Assembly: GCF_938028185.1 (NCBI RefSeq)
Contig: NZ_CALJAH010000476.1
Span: 1-17,351 of the forward strand
Length of the DNA: 17,351 bases
Origin: an uncultured Cardiobacterium sp.
GTDB lineage: Bacteria; Pseudomonadota; Gammaproteobacteria; Cardiobacteriales; Cardiobacteriaceae
Reading direction: 5' to 3'
In this document: positions 7,605 through 14,513 of the stretch, one piece after another
Position numbering within the stretch: position 1 is the first letter of the stretch
Layout: the number at the start of each line of letters is the position of its first letter
Translations under genes and position numbers: made by a program
Notes under the pieces: model-generated
Seen by the model: the letters and a program-made list of their open reading frames with translations, nothing else
What the model was told of the DNA's origin: nothing
Database searches by the model: none

Positions 7605-8055
7605 GACGCTCCCCCCAACAGGCGGCAAAAAACAGCATTGCCCAGCCGAGCAAGAAGGCAATACCGCCTACCGGCACGACCAGGCGCAAATCCGGCGTTG
7701 CCGTGAACGCCATCCAGTACAGGCTGCCGCAGAAGGCGAACAACCCCAAAATCCACAAAAAACCGGCGGTGCGGCACAGCAGCAGCGGCCAGGACGGCGG
7801 CAATGACACCAGCGCCAACAGCGCCAGCGTATGCACAATCTGATAACGGTGCGCCTTGTCGAAAAAATCGGCGTGTTGCCCGGCGTTGAACAGCCCATGT
7901 CCTGCCAGCGCGCCCAGTGTCACCCACAAAAAACCGCTCAATGCGGCGAGCAGCAGAAACAGCCGCTTCACCACATCGTGCCGTGGGCGCGGGCGCGGCA
8001 TCTTTGCCGTTACCACCGGCTTGGGCGCCTGTTCTGTGTTTACCTGATTTACCAT
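7594..8055 (-). CDS. DUF423 family inner-membrane protein
   Basis: A 153-residue small membrane protein of the DUF423 (YgdD-like) family, whose function is not known. I start at the ATG at 8055, which has GGAGGA with ideal spacing; the upstream ATG at 8109 has no such site. After a polar, Pro/Arg-rich cytoplasmic tail of about 29 residues come four hydrophobic segments (about 31-51, 71-89, 92-113 and 123-146). The first contains GALAGHGL (48-55), the local version of the GAFGAHGL signature. The N-terminal tail makes it about 20 residues longer than E. coli YgdD (131). It is the first gene of the leftward run DUF423-cobB-prc-tkt and overlaps cobB by 11 bases. I could not identify a convincing promoter for it in the region shared with ftsY. 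Confidence 0.85.
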   Translation of the reverse strand: MVNQVNTEQAPKPVVTAKMPRPRPRHDVVKRLFLLLAALSGFLWVTLGALAGHGLFNAGQHADFFDKAHRYQIVHTLALLALVSLPPSWPLLLCRTAGFLWILGLFAFCGSLYWMAFTATPDLRLVVPVGGIAFLLGWAMLFFAACWGERHGR

Positions 8056-8092
8056 CCATTCTCCTCCAATCCCTGCGCAATACCGCGCGTTT

Positions 8093-8122
8093 TCAACAAT
8101 AAAGACCAATCGCTGCTATAAT
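8093..8122 (+). promoter_or_regulatory. sigma-70 promoter for ftsY, extended -10
   Basis: A perfect TATAAT at 8117-8122 is preceded by TG one base away (TGC, 8114-8116), an extended -10. TCAACA at 8093-8098 is a fair -35 (4 of 6) with an 18-base spacer. Transcription would start near 8129, leaving a leader of about 100 bases before the ftsY ATG. Confidence 0.75.
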
Positions 8123-8228
8123 CCCGCAGCTCAAAAACGGGCATCAAATATGTTACCACCAGCGGCGAATCCCGCGACAATCACCGCCTGCATCGCCCCT
8201 CCCACCATCCACCAAACCTCCCCGCATC

Positions 8229-9485
8229 ATGGCATTTAACTGGCTCAAAAAACACTTCAGCAAAAGCGACGCCCCCGCCCAACCTGCCGCCGCAGAACCG
8301 GCAACCCTTGAAACCCCTACCGAACCCACCGCAGCAGCGACAACGACCGGCTCCGAAGCTGCCACAACAGCAGAACCCGTAACCGAAGAACAAGCAGAAA
8401 ACGCAGAGACCACCGCAGAGCTGCCTGCCGAAACCACAGAAATTATTGAAGTAACACCCGCGTCCGAAACCGTTGAAACCGCGACAGAAGAATCCCAACC
8501 CGCTGAAACCGCTACCCCGCCTGTCGCCGAAGCGGCAGCAGAACCCGTCCAACCGCAGACAAAACCCAAAAACGACAGCGGCGGCTACTTCGCCCGCATC
8601 CGTCAGGGATTGGCGAAAACCCGGCGCGGCTTTGCCGACCTCTTTCTCGGCAAAAAAACACTCGACCAGGACCTGATTGACGACCTCGAAACCCAGCTGC
8701 TTACCGCTGATGTTGGCATCGAAGTCACGCGCAGCATCATCGACAGCGTCACCGCGCAAATCGACCGCAAAGAACTGAAAGACGTGGAAGCCGTCAAGGC
8801 GGCGGTACGCGACCATATGCAAAACCTGCTCGCCCCCTACGCGATTCCGCTCGACACCAGCCGCGCCAAGCCGTTTGTCATCCTCATGACCGGCATCAAC
8901 GGCGCGGGCAAAACCACCACCATCGGCAAACTGGCACGCCACTTCCAGCAAGAAGGCAAAAAAGTCATGCTCGCCGCAGGCGACACCTTCCGCGCTGCCG
9001 CCGTAGAACAACTGCAAACCTGGGGCGCGCGCCACAACGTCCCGGTCATCGCGCAGGGAACGGGCGCGGATGCCGCCTCCGTCGCCTACGACGCGCTCCA
9101 GTCCGCCACCGCGCGCGGCATTGATGTCCTCATCATTGACACCGCCGGCCGCTTGCACACCCAGGATCACCTGATGGAAGAACTGAAAAAAATCAAGCGC
9201 GTTATTGCCAAACTTGACCCCGCCGCACCGCACGAAACCATGCTCATCATCGACGCGGGCAACGGTCAGAACGCGCTGCGCCAGGCCGAACAATTCCACA
9301 AAGCAATGCAATTGGACAGCATCACCGTCACCAAACTGGACGGCACCGCCAAAGGCGGCATCCTCTTTGCCATCAGCGAAAAACTGGGGATTCCCATCCG
9401 CTACATCGGCGTTGGCGAGCAGCCTGAAGACTTACGACCCTTTAATGCACAAGAATTTGTGCAGGCGATACTATATGCAGAATAA
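8229..9485 (+). CDS. ftsY: signal recognition particle receptor FtsY
   Basis: SRP-receptor GTPase that docks ribosome-SRP complexes at the inner membrane for cotranslational insertion of membrane proteins. The protein has 418 residues. Residues 1-115 are an acidic Ala/Glu/Thr/Pro-rich A domain. A basic amphipathic stretch at about 119-137 (GYFARIRQGLAKTRRGF) fits the lipid-binding helix before the N domain. The G domain shows GINGAGKT (222-229), DTFRAAA (252-258), DTAGR (304-308), TKLD (368-371) and the C-terminal IGVGEQPEDLRPF. No Shine-Dalgarno is evident before the ATG at 8229, although the coding frame clearly begins there. rpoH follows after 49 bases. In E. coli ftsE and ftsX come between; here they do not. 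Confidence 0.97.
   Translation: MAFNWLKKHFSKSDAPAQPAAAEPATLETPTEPTAAATTTGSEAATTAEPVTEEQAENAETTAELPAETTEIIEVTPASETVETATEESQPAETATPPVAEAAAEPVQPQTKPKNDSGGYFARIRQGLAKTRRGFADLFLGKKTLDQDLIDDLETQLLTADVGIEVTRSIIDSVTAQIDRKELKDVEAVKAAVRDHMQNLLAPYAIPLDTSRAKPFVILMTGINGAGKTTTIGKLARHFQQEGKKVMLAAGDTFRAAAVEQLQTWGARHNVPVIAQGTGADAASVAYDALQSATARGIDVLIIDTAGRLHTQDHLMEELKKIKRVIAKLDPAAPHETMLIIDAGNGQNALRQAEQFHKAMQLDSITVTKLDGTAKGGILFAISEKLGIPIRYIGVGEQPEDLRPFNAQEFVQAILYAE
9446..9474 (+). promoter_or_regulatory. candidate rpoH promoter within the ftsY 3' end
   Basis: TGCACA (9446-9451) and TACTAT (9469-9474) each match the sigma-70 hexamers at 4 of 6 positions and are 17 bases apart. The -35 lies in a perfect seven-base inverted repeat, TGCACAA-GAAT-TTGTGCA (9446-9463), which could be an operator or simply a coding coincidence. 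Predicted transcripts would start near 9481 and give rpoH a short A-rich leader. No sigma-32 or sigma-E consensus was recognised. Confidence 0.3.
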
Positions 9486-9534
9486 AACATAAACCACCAA
9501 ACAAACAGAAATTCAAAACACAAACGGAGATCAA

Positions 9535-10398
9535 ATGACAGCTAACGCACTGGTTTTAACAAACAAAAACTGGCTTACCCCAAGCACCGACATCGACCAA
9601 TACATCGCCAAAGTTCGCCAAATCCCGGCGCTGGATGCCGAAGAAGAACGCAAACTCGCCATCGCCCTGCAAGAAACCAACGACATCAACGCCGCGCAAA
9701 CCCTCATCGTGCACCACCTCAAATTCGTCGTCCACATCGCGCGCGGCTTCACCGGCTACGGCCTGCCGCTCGGCGATCTCATCCAAGAAGGCAACGTCGG
9801 CCTGATGAAAGCCGTCAAACGCTTCGAGCCGCAGCGCGGCGTCCGCCTCGTCTCCTTCGCCGTCCACTGGATCAAAAGCGAAATCCACGAATACATCATC
9901 CGCAACTGGCGCATGGTCAAAATCGCTACCACCAAGGCGCAGCGCAAACTCTTCTTCAACCTGCGCAGCATGAAAAAAAGCCTGAACTGGCTGAACGAAA
10001 GCGAGGCCAAGGTGATTGCCGACGAACTCAACGTCAGCACCAAAGACGTCTTTGAGATGGAAAGCCGCATTCACGGCCAGGACATCGCCTTTGAACTGGG
10101 TGATGATGACGAAGACAACGACCACTTCAGTCCGTCGCAATGGCTGGCCGATGACAGCATTGATCCGGCCGAGCACACCGAACACGCCGAGCACGAAAAC
10201 CTGATGCAGCGCAAACTGGCGAAAGGCCTGCAAGCGCTCGATCCGCGCAGCCGCGCCATCGTCCAGGCACGCTGGCTCAACGAAGACAACAAGGCGACCC
10301 TGCAAACGCTCGCCAGCGAATACAACGTTTCTGCCGAGCGCATCCGCCAAATCGAACAACAGGCGATGCACCAGTTGCGGGCGCATATCGAAGCCTGA
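9535..10398 (+). CDS. rpoH: heat-shock sigma factor sigma-32
   Basis: RNA polymerase sigma factor that directs transcription of chaperone and protease genes. It has 287 residues (E. coli 284). Region 2 reads VVHIARGFTGYGLPLGDLIQ (65-84), then EGNVGLMKAVKRFEP. The diagnostic RpoH box QRKLFFNLR is intact (136-144), which separates it from RpoD and RpoS. Region 3 has an Asp-rich insert, DDDEDNDHF (190-198). Region 4 ends with the helix-turn-helix SEYNVSAERIRQIEQQAM (261-278). GGAG at 9526-9529 precedes the ATG with good spacing. It follows ftsY by 49 bases and is closed by a terminator before fur. E. coli rpoH is controlled by an mRNA thermosensor around its start; I cannot tell without folding whether that exists here. 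Confidence 0.97.
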   Translation: MTANALVLTNKNWLTPSTDIDQYIAKVRQIPALDAEEERKLAIALQETNDINAAQTLIVHHLKFVVHIARGFTGYGLPLGDLIQEGNVGLMKAVKRFEPQRGVRLVSFAVHWIKSEIHEYIIRNWRMVKIATTKAQRKLFFNLRSMKKSLNWLNESEAKVIADELNVSTKDVFEMESRIHGQDIAFELGDDDEDNDHFSPSQWLADDSIDPAEHTEHAEHENLMQRKLAKGLQALDPRSRAIVQARWLNEDNKATLQTLASEYNVSAERIRQIEQQAMHQLRAHIEA

Positions 10399-10408
10399 CA
10401 ACCCAGCG

Positions 10409-10434
10409 AAACCGGATGCCCGCATCCGGTTTTT
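10409..10434 (+). terminator. rho-independent terminator after rpoH
   Basis: AAACCGGATG (10409-10418) pairs with CATCCGGTTT (10423-10432) around the loop CCCG, followed by a T run to 10434. It starts 11 bases after the rpoH stop. Its stem words match those of the terminator after fur. Confidence 0.88.
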
Positions 10435-10468
10435 GCTTGAAATGCAAGGAAAAAAAGCACAGCGCCGA

Positions 10469-10496
10469 TTGCGCCCACCCACAATCCCCTTATAAT
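10469..10496 (+). promoter_or_regulatory. sigma-70 promoter for fur
   Basis: A perfect TATAAT lies at 10491-10496, with TTGCGC (10469-10474) as a weak -35 at a 16-base spacer. Predicted initiation near 10503 would give a leader of about 30 bases to the GTG start. I see no convincing GATAAT-type Fur box overlapping it, so autoregulation is not supported by eye. Confidence 0.65.
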
Positions 10497-10520
10497 ACCG
10501 CCATGCAAACAACAAATTCA

Positions 10521-10524
10521 GGAG
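10521..10524 (+). promoter_or_regulatory. ribosome binding site that sets the fur start
   Basis: GGAG is placed eight bases before the GTG at 10533. The alternative ATG at 10503 coincides with the predicted transcription start and has no such site, so the GTG is preferred. Confidence 0.7.
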
Positions 10525-10532
10525 ACCCCGTA

Positions 10533-10967
10533 GTGAGTGCCCAAATCAAAAAAGCCGGACTGAAAGTCACCGGCCCGCGCATGAAAATCCTCGAAATCAT
10601 GGAACGCGAAACCACCGACAACGACCGCCACCTCAGCGCGGAAGACGTCTACAAAATCCTGCTCAAGGCAGACGAAGACATCGGCCTTGCCACCGTGTAC
10701 CGCGTGCTGACCCAGTTTGAACAGGCCGGCATCCTCAAACGCCACAACTTTGAAGGCAACCACAGCGTCTTTGAAATCGACAACGGCGACCATCACAACC
10801 ACCTCATCTGCGTCAAAACCGGCAAAGTGGTGGAATTTTACGACCCGGCGATCGCCAAACGCCTGAAAGAAGTCGCGCGCGAATACGGCTACGAACTGGA
10901 AGACCACAGCCTGGTGCTTTACGGCGTGTACGACGAAGCGCTCGCCAAATCCGTCGGCAAGGCCTGA
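10533..10967 (+). CDS. fur: ferric uptake regulator Fur
   Basis: Iron-responsive repressor that binds Fe2+ and shuts off iron-uptake genes. From the GTG at 10533 it has 144 residues and opens like other Fur proteins, with KKAGLKVTGPRMKILEIME. The winged-helix DNA-binding half contains LSAEDVYKIL and GLATVYRVLTQFEQAGIL. The sensing half keeps the metal ligand cluster (RHNFEGNHSVFEI, then DHHNHLIC, later EDHSL). The structural zinc site of E. coli Fur (Cys93, 96, 133, 138) is not preserved: HLICVKTG has one Cys with Thr at the second position, and the C-terminal pair is absent. Pseudomonas aeruginosa Fur is similar, so it is probably functional. It is a monocistronic unit between two terminators. 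Confidence 0.95.
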   Translation: MSAQIKKAGLKVTGPRMKILEIMERETTDNDRHLSAEDVYKILLKADEDIGLATVYRVLTQFEQAGILKRHNFEGNHSVFEIDNGDHHNHLICVKTGKVVEFYDPAIAKRLKEVAREYGYELEDHSLVLYGVYDEALAKSVGKA

Positions 10968-10983
10968 ATTTATTGGAATCAAA

Positions 10984-11017
10984 AAAACCGGATGCCACCG
11001 CATCCGGTTTTTCTTTT
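10984..11017. terminator. bidirectional terminator between fur and the DedA gene
   Basis: AAAACCGGATGC (10984-10995) pairs with GCATCCGGTTTT (11000-11011), 12 base pairs around the loop CACC. A T run follows on the plus strand, and the A run before it (10981-10987) supplies a T run on the minus strand. It can therefore end both fur and the convergent leftward DedA transcript. Confidence 0.9.
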
Positions 11018-11050
11018 GCCCGCTTCTGTCACGGCGCAGCTAACAGTGAT

Positions 11051-11731
11051 TTACTGCGGTTTCAATAATGAGGCCGTTGCCTGCTGTTTGCGCTCGGCAC
11101 GCAGGCGGGCGCGGGTGGCACGGAAATAGGCGCGACGGCGGCGGCGGCGCCAAATGTAATAGACGATGATGCCCGCGACGATGATAAACAGCGCGATGGT
11201 CGCGTACTTAAATTCGTGCATTTTTTTCAGCATCCATTCGTGATTTTCCGCGCCGTAAAAGCCGATATAGACGAAGACGGGAACGGAAACCAGCGCGGCG
11301 AGGCCGTCCATCAGGGTGAAGTGCCAAAAACTGATGCGGCGGGTGATGCCGGTCATGACGTAGATAGGGGCACGCAGGCCGGGGAGGAAACGGGCGACGA
11401 AGATGACACGGCTGCCATAGCGGTGAAAGAGGGTTTCGGTCTGAATCATCCGCTCCGGGGTCAGGATTTTGGAAAACCAGCGCGACTGGCGCAGGCGCGG
11501 CCCGAATTTCCAGCCGATGAGGTACATCATCCAGTCGCCGCAGAGGATGCCGAAGTAAGCAACGATCAGCATGATATGGACGTTTTTGTCGCCCAGTTCG
11601 GAGATGACGCCGGCGGTGACGAGGGTAATGTCTTCCGGCAGCGGCAGTCCCATGCCGCAGAGAACGAGGGCGCCGAAGACGGCGTAATAGCCGTAATCGA
11701 GGAAAAAGGCTTGCAGGAACGAAAGAGTCAT
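11051..11731 (-). CDS. DedA family inner-membrane protein
   Basis: DedA-family (SNARE-associated superfamily) multi-pass membrane protein of 226 residues. Members are proposed proton-dependent lipid transporters or flippases; some flip undecaprenyl phosphate, and others affect envelope integrity and drug resistance. Signatures: GMGLPLPEDITLVTAG (26-41) with acidic E33 and D34, GDWMMYLIGWKFG (65-77) with D66, and ARFLPGLRAPIYVMTG (112-127), the conserved re-entrant-loop motif. There are about five hydrophobic stretches, then an Arg-rich cytoplasmic tail (about 190-215) that is longer and more basic than usual. No clear Shine-Dalgarno is seen before the ATG at 11731. It follows dusA by 88 bases on the same strand and may be cotranscribed with it. 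Confidence 0.9.
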   Translation of the reverse strand: MTLSFLQAFFLDYGYYAVFGALVLCGMGLPLPEDITLVTAGVISELGDKNVHIMLIVAYFGILCGDWMMYLIGWKFGPRLRQSRWFSKILTPERMIQTETLFHRYGSRVIFVARFLPGLRAPIYVMTGITRRISFWHFTLMDGLAALVSVPVFVYIGFYGAENHEWMLKKMHEFKYATIALFIIVAGIIVYYIWRRRRRRAYFRATRARLRAERKQQATASLLKPQ

Positions 11732-11819
11732 GACGAAGTATGCAGACAGGGGAATTAAAGGGCGCGCATGATACCAAAACGCTAAACTTTTTGCTGTTTT
11801 GGCGGTTATTTACGCAATT

Positions 11820-12797
11820 TCAAGGGGGAGCGACCGCCGCCAGTGCGCGGTCAAAAATATCGATGCCCGCGCCGGGCGCGCGTGCTTCTTCGCTCAAAAT
11901 GCGGCGGTAGTGTTTGGCACCGCGTACACCGGGAAATAGTCCCAGCAGATGGCGGGTGTAATGGCTGAGCGGTTCGCCCCGTGCGAGACGCGCGGCGATG
12001 AGCGCGCGGATTTGTGGCAGCACGGCGTTGAGCGTTTGCGCGGCATCGCCGTAAAGCGTGTCGGCGGCGAGCAGCAGCTCCGGGTTCTGGTAGGCGGCGC
12101 GGCCGAGCATGACGCCATCGACGTGTTGCAGGTGGGCGCGACATTGCGCAAGGTCGGTAATGCCGCCGTTAATAATGACGGTGAGCGCGGGGAAGCGGCG
12201 TTTCACTTCATAAACCAGCGAGTAGTTGAGTGGCGGCACATCGCGGTTCGCCTTCGGGCTCAGCCCCTGCAACCACGCCTTGCGCGCGTGAATGATGAAA
12301 ATGCGACAGGGGCTGCGGTTGGCGACGGTTTCGACAAAATTCAGCACGTCGCGCTCGTCCTGTTCATCAATGGCGAGGCGGTGTTTGACGGTGACGGGCA
12401 CAGTGCCCGCCGTCTGCTGCATCGCGCTCAAGCATTCGGCAACCAGCGGCGCGTCATCCATCAGGCAGGCGCCGATGCGGTTGTTCTGCACGCGGTCGCT
12501 GGGACAGCCGACATTCAGGTTGATTTCCTGATAGCCGTAGGACAGGGCGATTTCGCAGGCGCGCGCCAATGCTTCCGGCTCGCCACCGCCCAGTTGCAGG
12601 GCGCAGGGCGCGTCCGCCTGATGCTGCAAATGGCGCGCGGCATCGCCATAAATCAGTGCGCCGGTAGTGACCATTTCCGTGTAAAGAAAGGCGCGTCGGG
12701 TAAAAAGGCGGTGCAGCGCGCGACATTCCGGGGTCGTCCAATCGAGCATCGGCGCGACGCAAAAACGGTGCGGCTCTGGCGTTTCAATGAGTTGCAT
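11820..12797 (-). CDS. dusA: tRNA-dihydrouridine synthase A
   Basis: FMN- and NADPH-dependent enzyme that reduces uridine to dihydrouridine at positions 20/20a of the tRNA D-loop. The protein has 325 residues, normal for DusA. Motifs: APMLDWTT (15-22) at the FMN-binding start of the barrel, the catalytic cysteine C98 in NLNVGCPSDRVQ, KHRLAIDE, and the DusA-specific HARKAWLQGLSPKANRD with PPLNY, which separates it from DusB and DusC. INGGI and VMLGRAAYQNP bind the FMN phosphate. AAGGAA is placed just before the ATG at 12797. The C-terminal helical domain is present, although the protein ends soon after IDIFDRALAAV. The next gene rightwards is divergent. Confidence 0.96.
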   Translation of the reverse strand: MQLIETPEPHRFCVAPMLDWTTPECRALHRLFTRRAFLYTEMVTTGALIYGDAARHLQHQADAPCALQLGGGEPEALARACEIALSYGYQEINLNVGCPSDRVQNNRIGACLMDDAPLVAECLSAMQQTAGTVPVTVKHRLAIDEQDERDVLNFVETVANRSPCRIFIIHARKAWLQGLSPKANRDVPPLNYSLVYEVKRRFPALTVIINGGITDLAQCRAHLQHVDGVMLGRAAYQNPELLLAADTLYGDAAQTLNAVLPQIRALIAARLARGEPLSHYTRHLLGLFPGVRGAKHYRRILSEEARAPGAGIDIFDRALAAVAPP

Positions 12798-13083
12798 AAA
12801 TTCCTTTTTTAACAGGATAGGGCGGGGCGCTTGCGATTGGGCGCCTCAAGCGGTAGAGGAATGGGGACAATCACCACGCGCAAAACAAAGACGGGCAAAA
12901 TACGCTATCACGCTGGGATTCGCAAAAACATCACCGCACTTCCGCCCTTTATCAGCGCACCAAACGCTTTCAAGGCAGTCTGCTGCTGATGTGGCCTCGC
13001 CAGCCGGCCGTCATGGCAATGCGCATTTCTGCCCGTCGTTTCGCATCTGCGATAATGCGGACTTTCCCTACTGCGAGAACCCC
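12798..13083. other. divergent intergenic region between dusA and nadM-nudix
   Basis: The 286 bases hold no gene I can support. Reading frame is open rightwards through it in the nadM frame, but no ribosome site or family similarity starts there. The only clear signal is the extended -10 listed separately. No long palindrome or T run was seen. Confidence 0.5.
13048..13056 (+). promoter_or_regulatory. candidate extended -10 for the nadM-nudix operon
   Basis: TGC followed by GATAAT (13051-13056) fits an extended -10 with five of six hexamer bases. No good -35 lies at the right distance. Initiation near 13063 would leave about 20 bases before the ATG at 13084, consistent with starting the gene there and not further upstream. 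Confidence 0.35.
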
Positions 13084-14082
13084 ATGCACGACTACCTTGT
13101 TTTTATTGGCCGTTTCCAGCCCTTCCACAACGCCCATCTGCGCATGGTGCAAAGCGCCCTTGCCCGTGGCAAACGCCTGATATTGCTCGTCGGCACCGCC
13201 GATGCGCCGCGCAGCTCGCGCAATCCGTGGACGTTTGCCGAGCGCGAGGCGATGATTCGCGCCGCGCTCAATGCCGAGGAAAACGCGCGCACCGACATCC
13301 GCCCGCTGCACGACGACCCCTACCACGATGACCGCTGGGTGGCGCAGGTGGAGGCGACCGTCGCCGCCGTTCTCGCCGGACACGGCACACCAGCGGCGCG
13401 CATCGGCCTCTTTGGTCACGAAAAAGACGCCAGCTCCTTCTACCTGCGCCTGTTCCCGCAGTGGGATTACGTCAGTGAGGCCGATACCGACGGCATCAGC
13501 GCCACCCCCATCCGCCGCCGCTATTTCCTGTTGGCAGACGGCGAAACGTGGGAAGAACCGCGTCTGCCACCCGCCGTCGCTGCCGCCCTGCGCGATTTCC
13601 GCGCGACCGAGGCTTACCGCGCCGTTGCCCGCGAGGCGCGCTACGTCGAAGACTACAAACAATCGTGGGCGGCCGCGCCCTATCCGCCGATATTCGTGAC
13701 GGTGGATGCGCTCGTTGTTTGCCGCGAACACGTCCTTGTCGTCGAACGCGGCGGCCAGCCCGGCTGCGGCTTACTGGCGCTGCCCGGCGGCTTTTTGAAC
13801 CCCGACGAAAACCTGCGCGCCGCCTGCCTGCGCGAACTGCACGAAGAAACCGGGCTGCGCCTACCTCGCGACGCCGTCCGCCGCGTTTTCGTGGCCGACA
13901 AACCCGACCGCAGCGCCATTGGCCGTGTCATCACCCATCTGCACGTCATCCCGCTCGATGGCGACCCGCCTGCCGTCCGGGGGATGGACGACGCTGCCCG
14001 CGCCTTCTGGCTGCCGCTCGCCGAGCTGCGCCGCGACCGCTTCCATGACGACCACTACTATCTCATCCGCGACAACAGTTGA
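13084..14082 (+). CDS. bifunctional NMN adenylyltransferase / Nudix hydrolase
   Basis: Fusion enzyme of the NadM-Nudix type (known in Synechocystis, Francisella and Ralstonia): the first half makes NAD from NMN and ATP, and the second hydrolyses an ADP-ribose-like nucleotide. From the ATG at 13084 it has 332 residues, close to the known fusions (about 340). The nucleotidyltransferase half has GRFQPFHNAH (9-18) and ISATPIRR (138-145). The Nudix half has a perfect box, GX5EX7REUXEEXGU, from G236 through E242 and R250-E-L-H-E-E-T-G-L258. The frame stays open upstream to 12787, but that part is unlike the family. No strong ribosome site is seen. The next gene starts six bases after its stop, so coupling is likely. 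This may be a main or salvage route to NAD in this organism. Confidence 0.95.
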   Translation: MHDYLVFIGRFQPFHNAHLRMVQSALARGKRLILLVGTADAPRSSRNPWTFAEREAMIRAALNAEENARTDIRPLHDDPYHDDRWVAQVEATVAAVLAGHGTPAARIGLFGHEKDASSFYLRLFPQWDYVSEADTDGISATPIRRRYFLLADGETWEEPRLPPAVAAALRDFRATEAYRAVAREARYVEDYKQSWAAAPYPPIFVTVDALVVCREHVLVVERGGQPGCGLLALPGGFLNPDENLRAACLRELHEETGLRLPRDAVRRVFVADKPDRSAIGRVITHLHVIPLDGDPPAVRGMDDAARAFWLPLAELRRDRFHDDHYYLIRDNS

Positions 14083-14087
14083 ATCCC

Positions 14088-14513
14088 ATGCGCCTCCTCG
14101 CCATCCTCATTCCCGTCTTTGCCCTGGTCGGCGGCCTCTACTACTGGAGCCGCGACCCGCTCGCCGATACCCCCGCCGACCCGCACGGCTTCATCGCCCT
14201 GCCGCTGCCGGACGGCGCCGACGCGAACACCGTCCTCATCCTCACCCCGCCGCACGCCGCGCCCGACCTGGAACAACGCGCCGCCGCGCTGCAACAGGCG
14301 CTACAACAGGAAAACATCCCCGCCGCGCGTGCCAGCCGCTACCTGCGCAACGACCCCGCGCCGGGCGAACGCGCCCGCTTTGACGCGCTGGCACGGCAAA
14401 GTGGCCCGATAGTCATCGTGCGTGACAAGGCACGCGCCAACCCGCCGCTGGCCGATGTCATCGCCACCTACCGCGCGCCTGAGCCCCCACAACCCAACCG
14501 GAGCCAACCATGA
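14088..14513 (+). CDS. small membrane-anchored protein of unknown function
   Basis: I do not recognise this 141-residue protein. Residues 3-20 (LLAILIPVFALVGGLYYW) form one transmembrane anchor or uncleaved signal, so the rest probably lies in the periplasm. The body is Ala/Pro/Arg rich and alternates strand-like (TVLILTP, about 49-55) and helix-like segments (DLEQRAAALQQALQQ, about 60-74), then GPIVIVRDKA and ADVIATYR. The order could suit a small thioredoxin-like fold, but there is no Cys-x-x-Cys and no cysteine at all; this is a guess. An earlier TTG at 14079 is possible but less likely. It begins six bases after the NadM-Nudix stop and its own stop overlaps the next start by four bases (ATGA), so the three genes should be translated together. 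Confidence 0.7.
   Translation: MRLLAILIPVFALVGGLYYWSRDPLADTPADPHGFIALPLPDGADANTVLILTPPHAAPDLEQRAAALQQALQQENIPAARASRYLRNDPAPGERARFDALARQSGPIVIVRDKARANPPLADVIATYRAPEPPQPNRSQP

Noticed and set aside
8181..9311. 376-codon open frame opposite ftsY, plus a 138-codon Ser/Val/Ala-rich one
   Set aside because: Complement of the Ala/Glu/Thr-rich FtsY A domain; no motif, no start signal.
10416..10532. N-terminal extension of Fur to an upstream ATG
   Set aside because: It would run through the rpoH terminator and the fur promoter; the GTG at 10533 has the ribosome site and matches the family start.
12787..13083. 99-codon N-terminal extension of NadM-Nudix
   Set aside because: No family similarity and no ribosome site; the enzyme motif begins right after the ATG at 13084.
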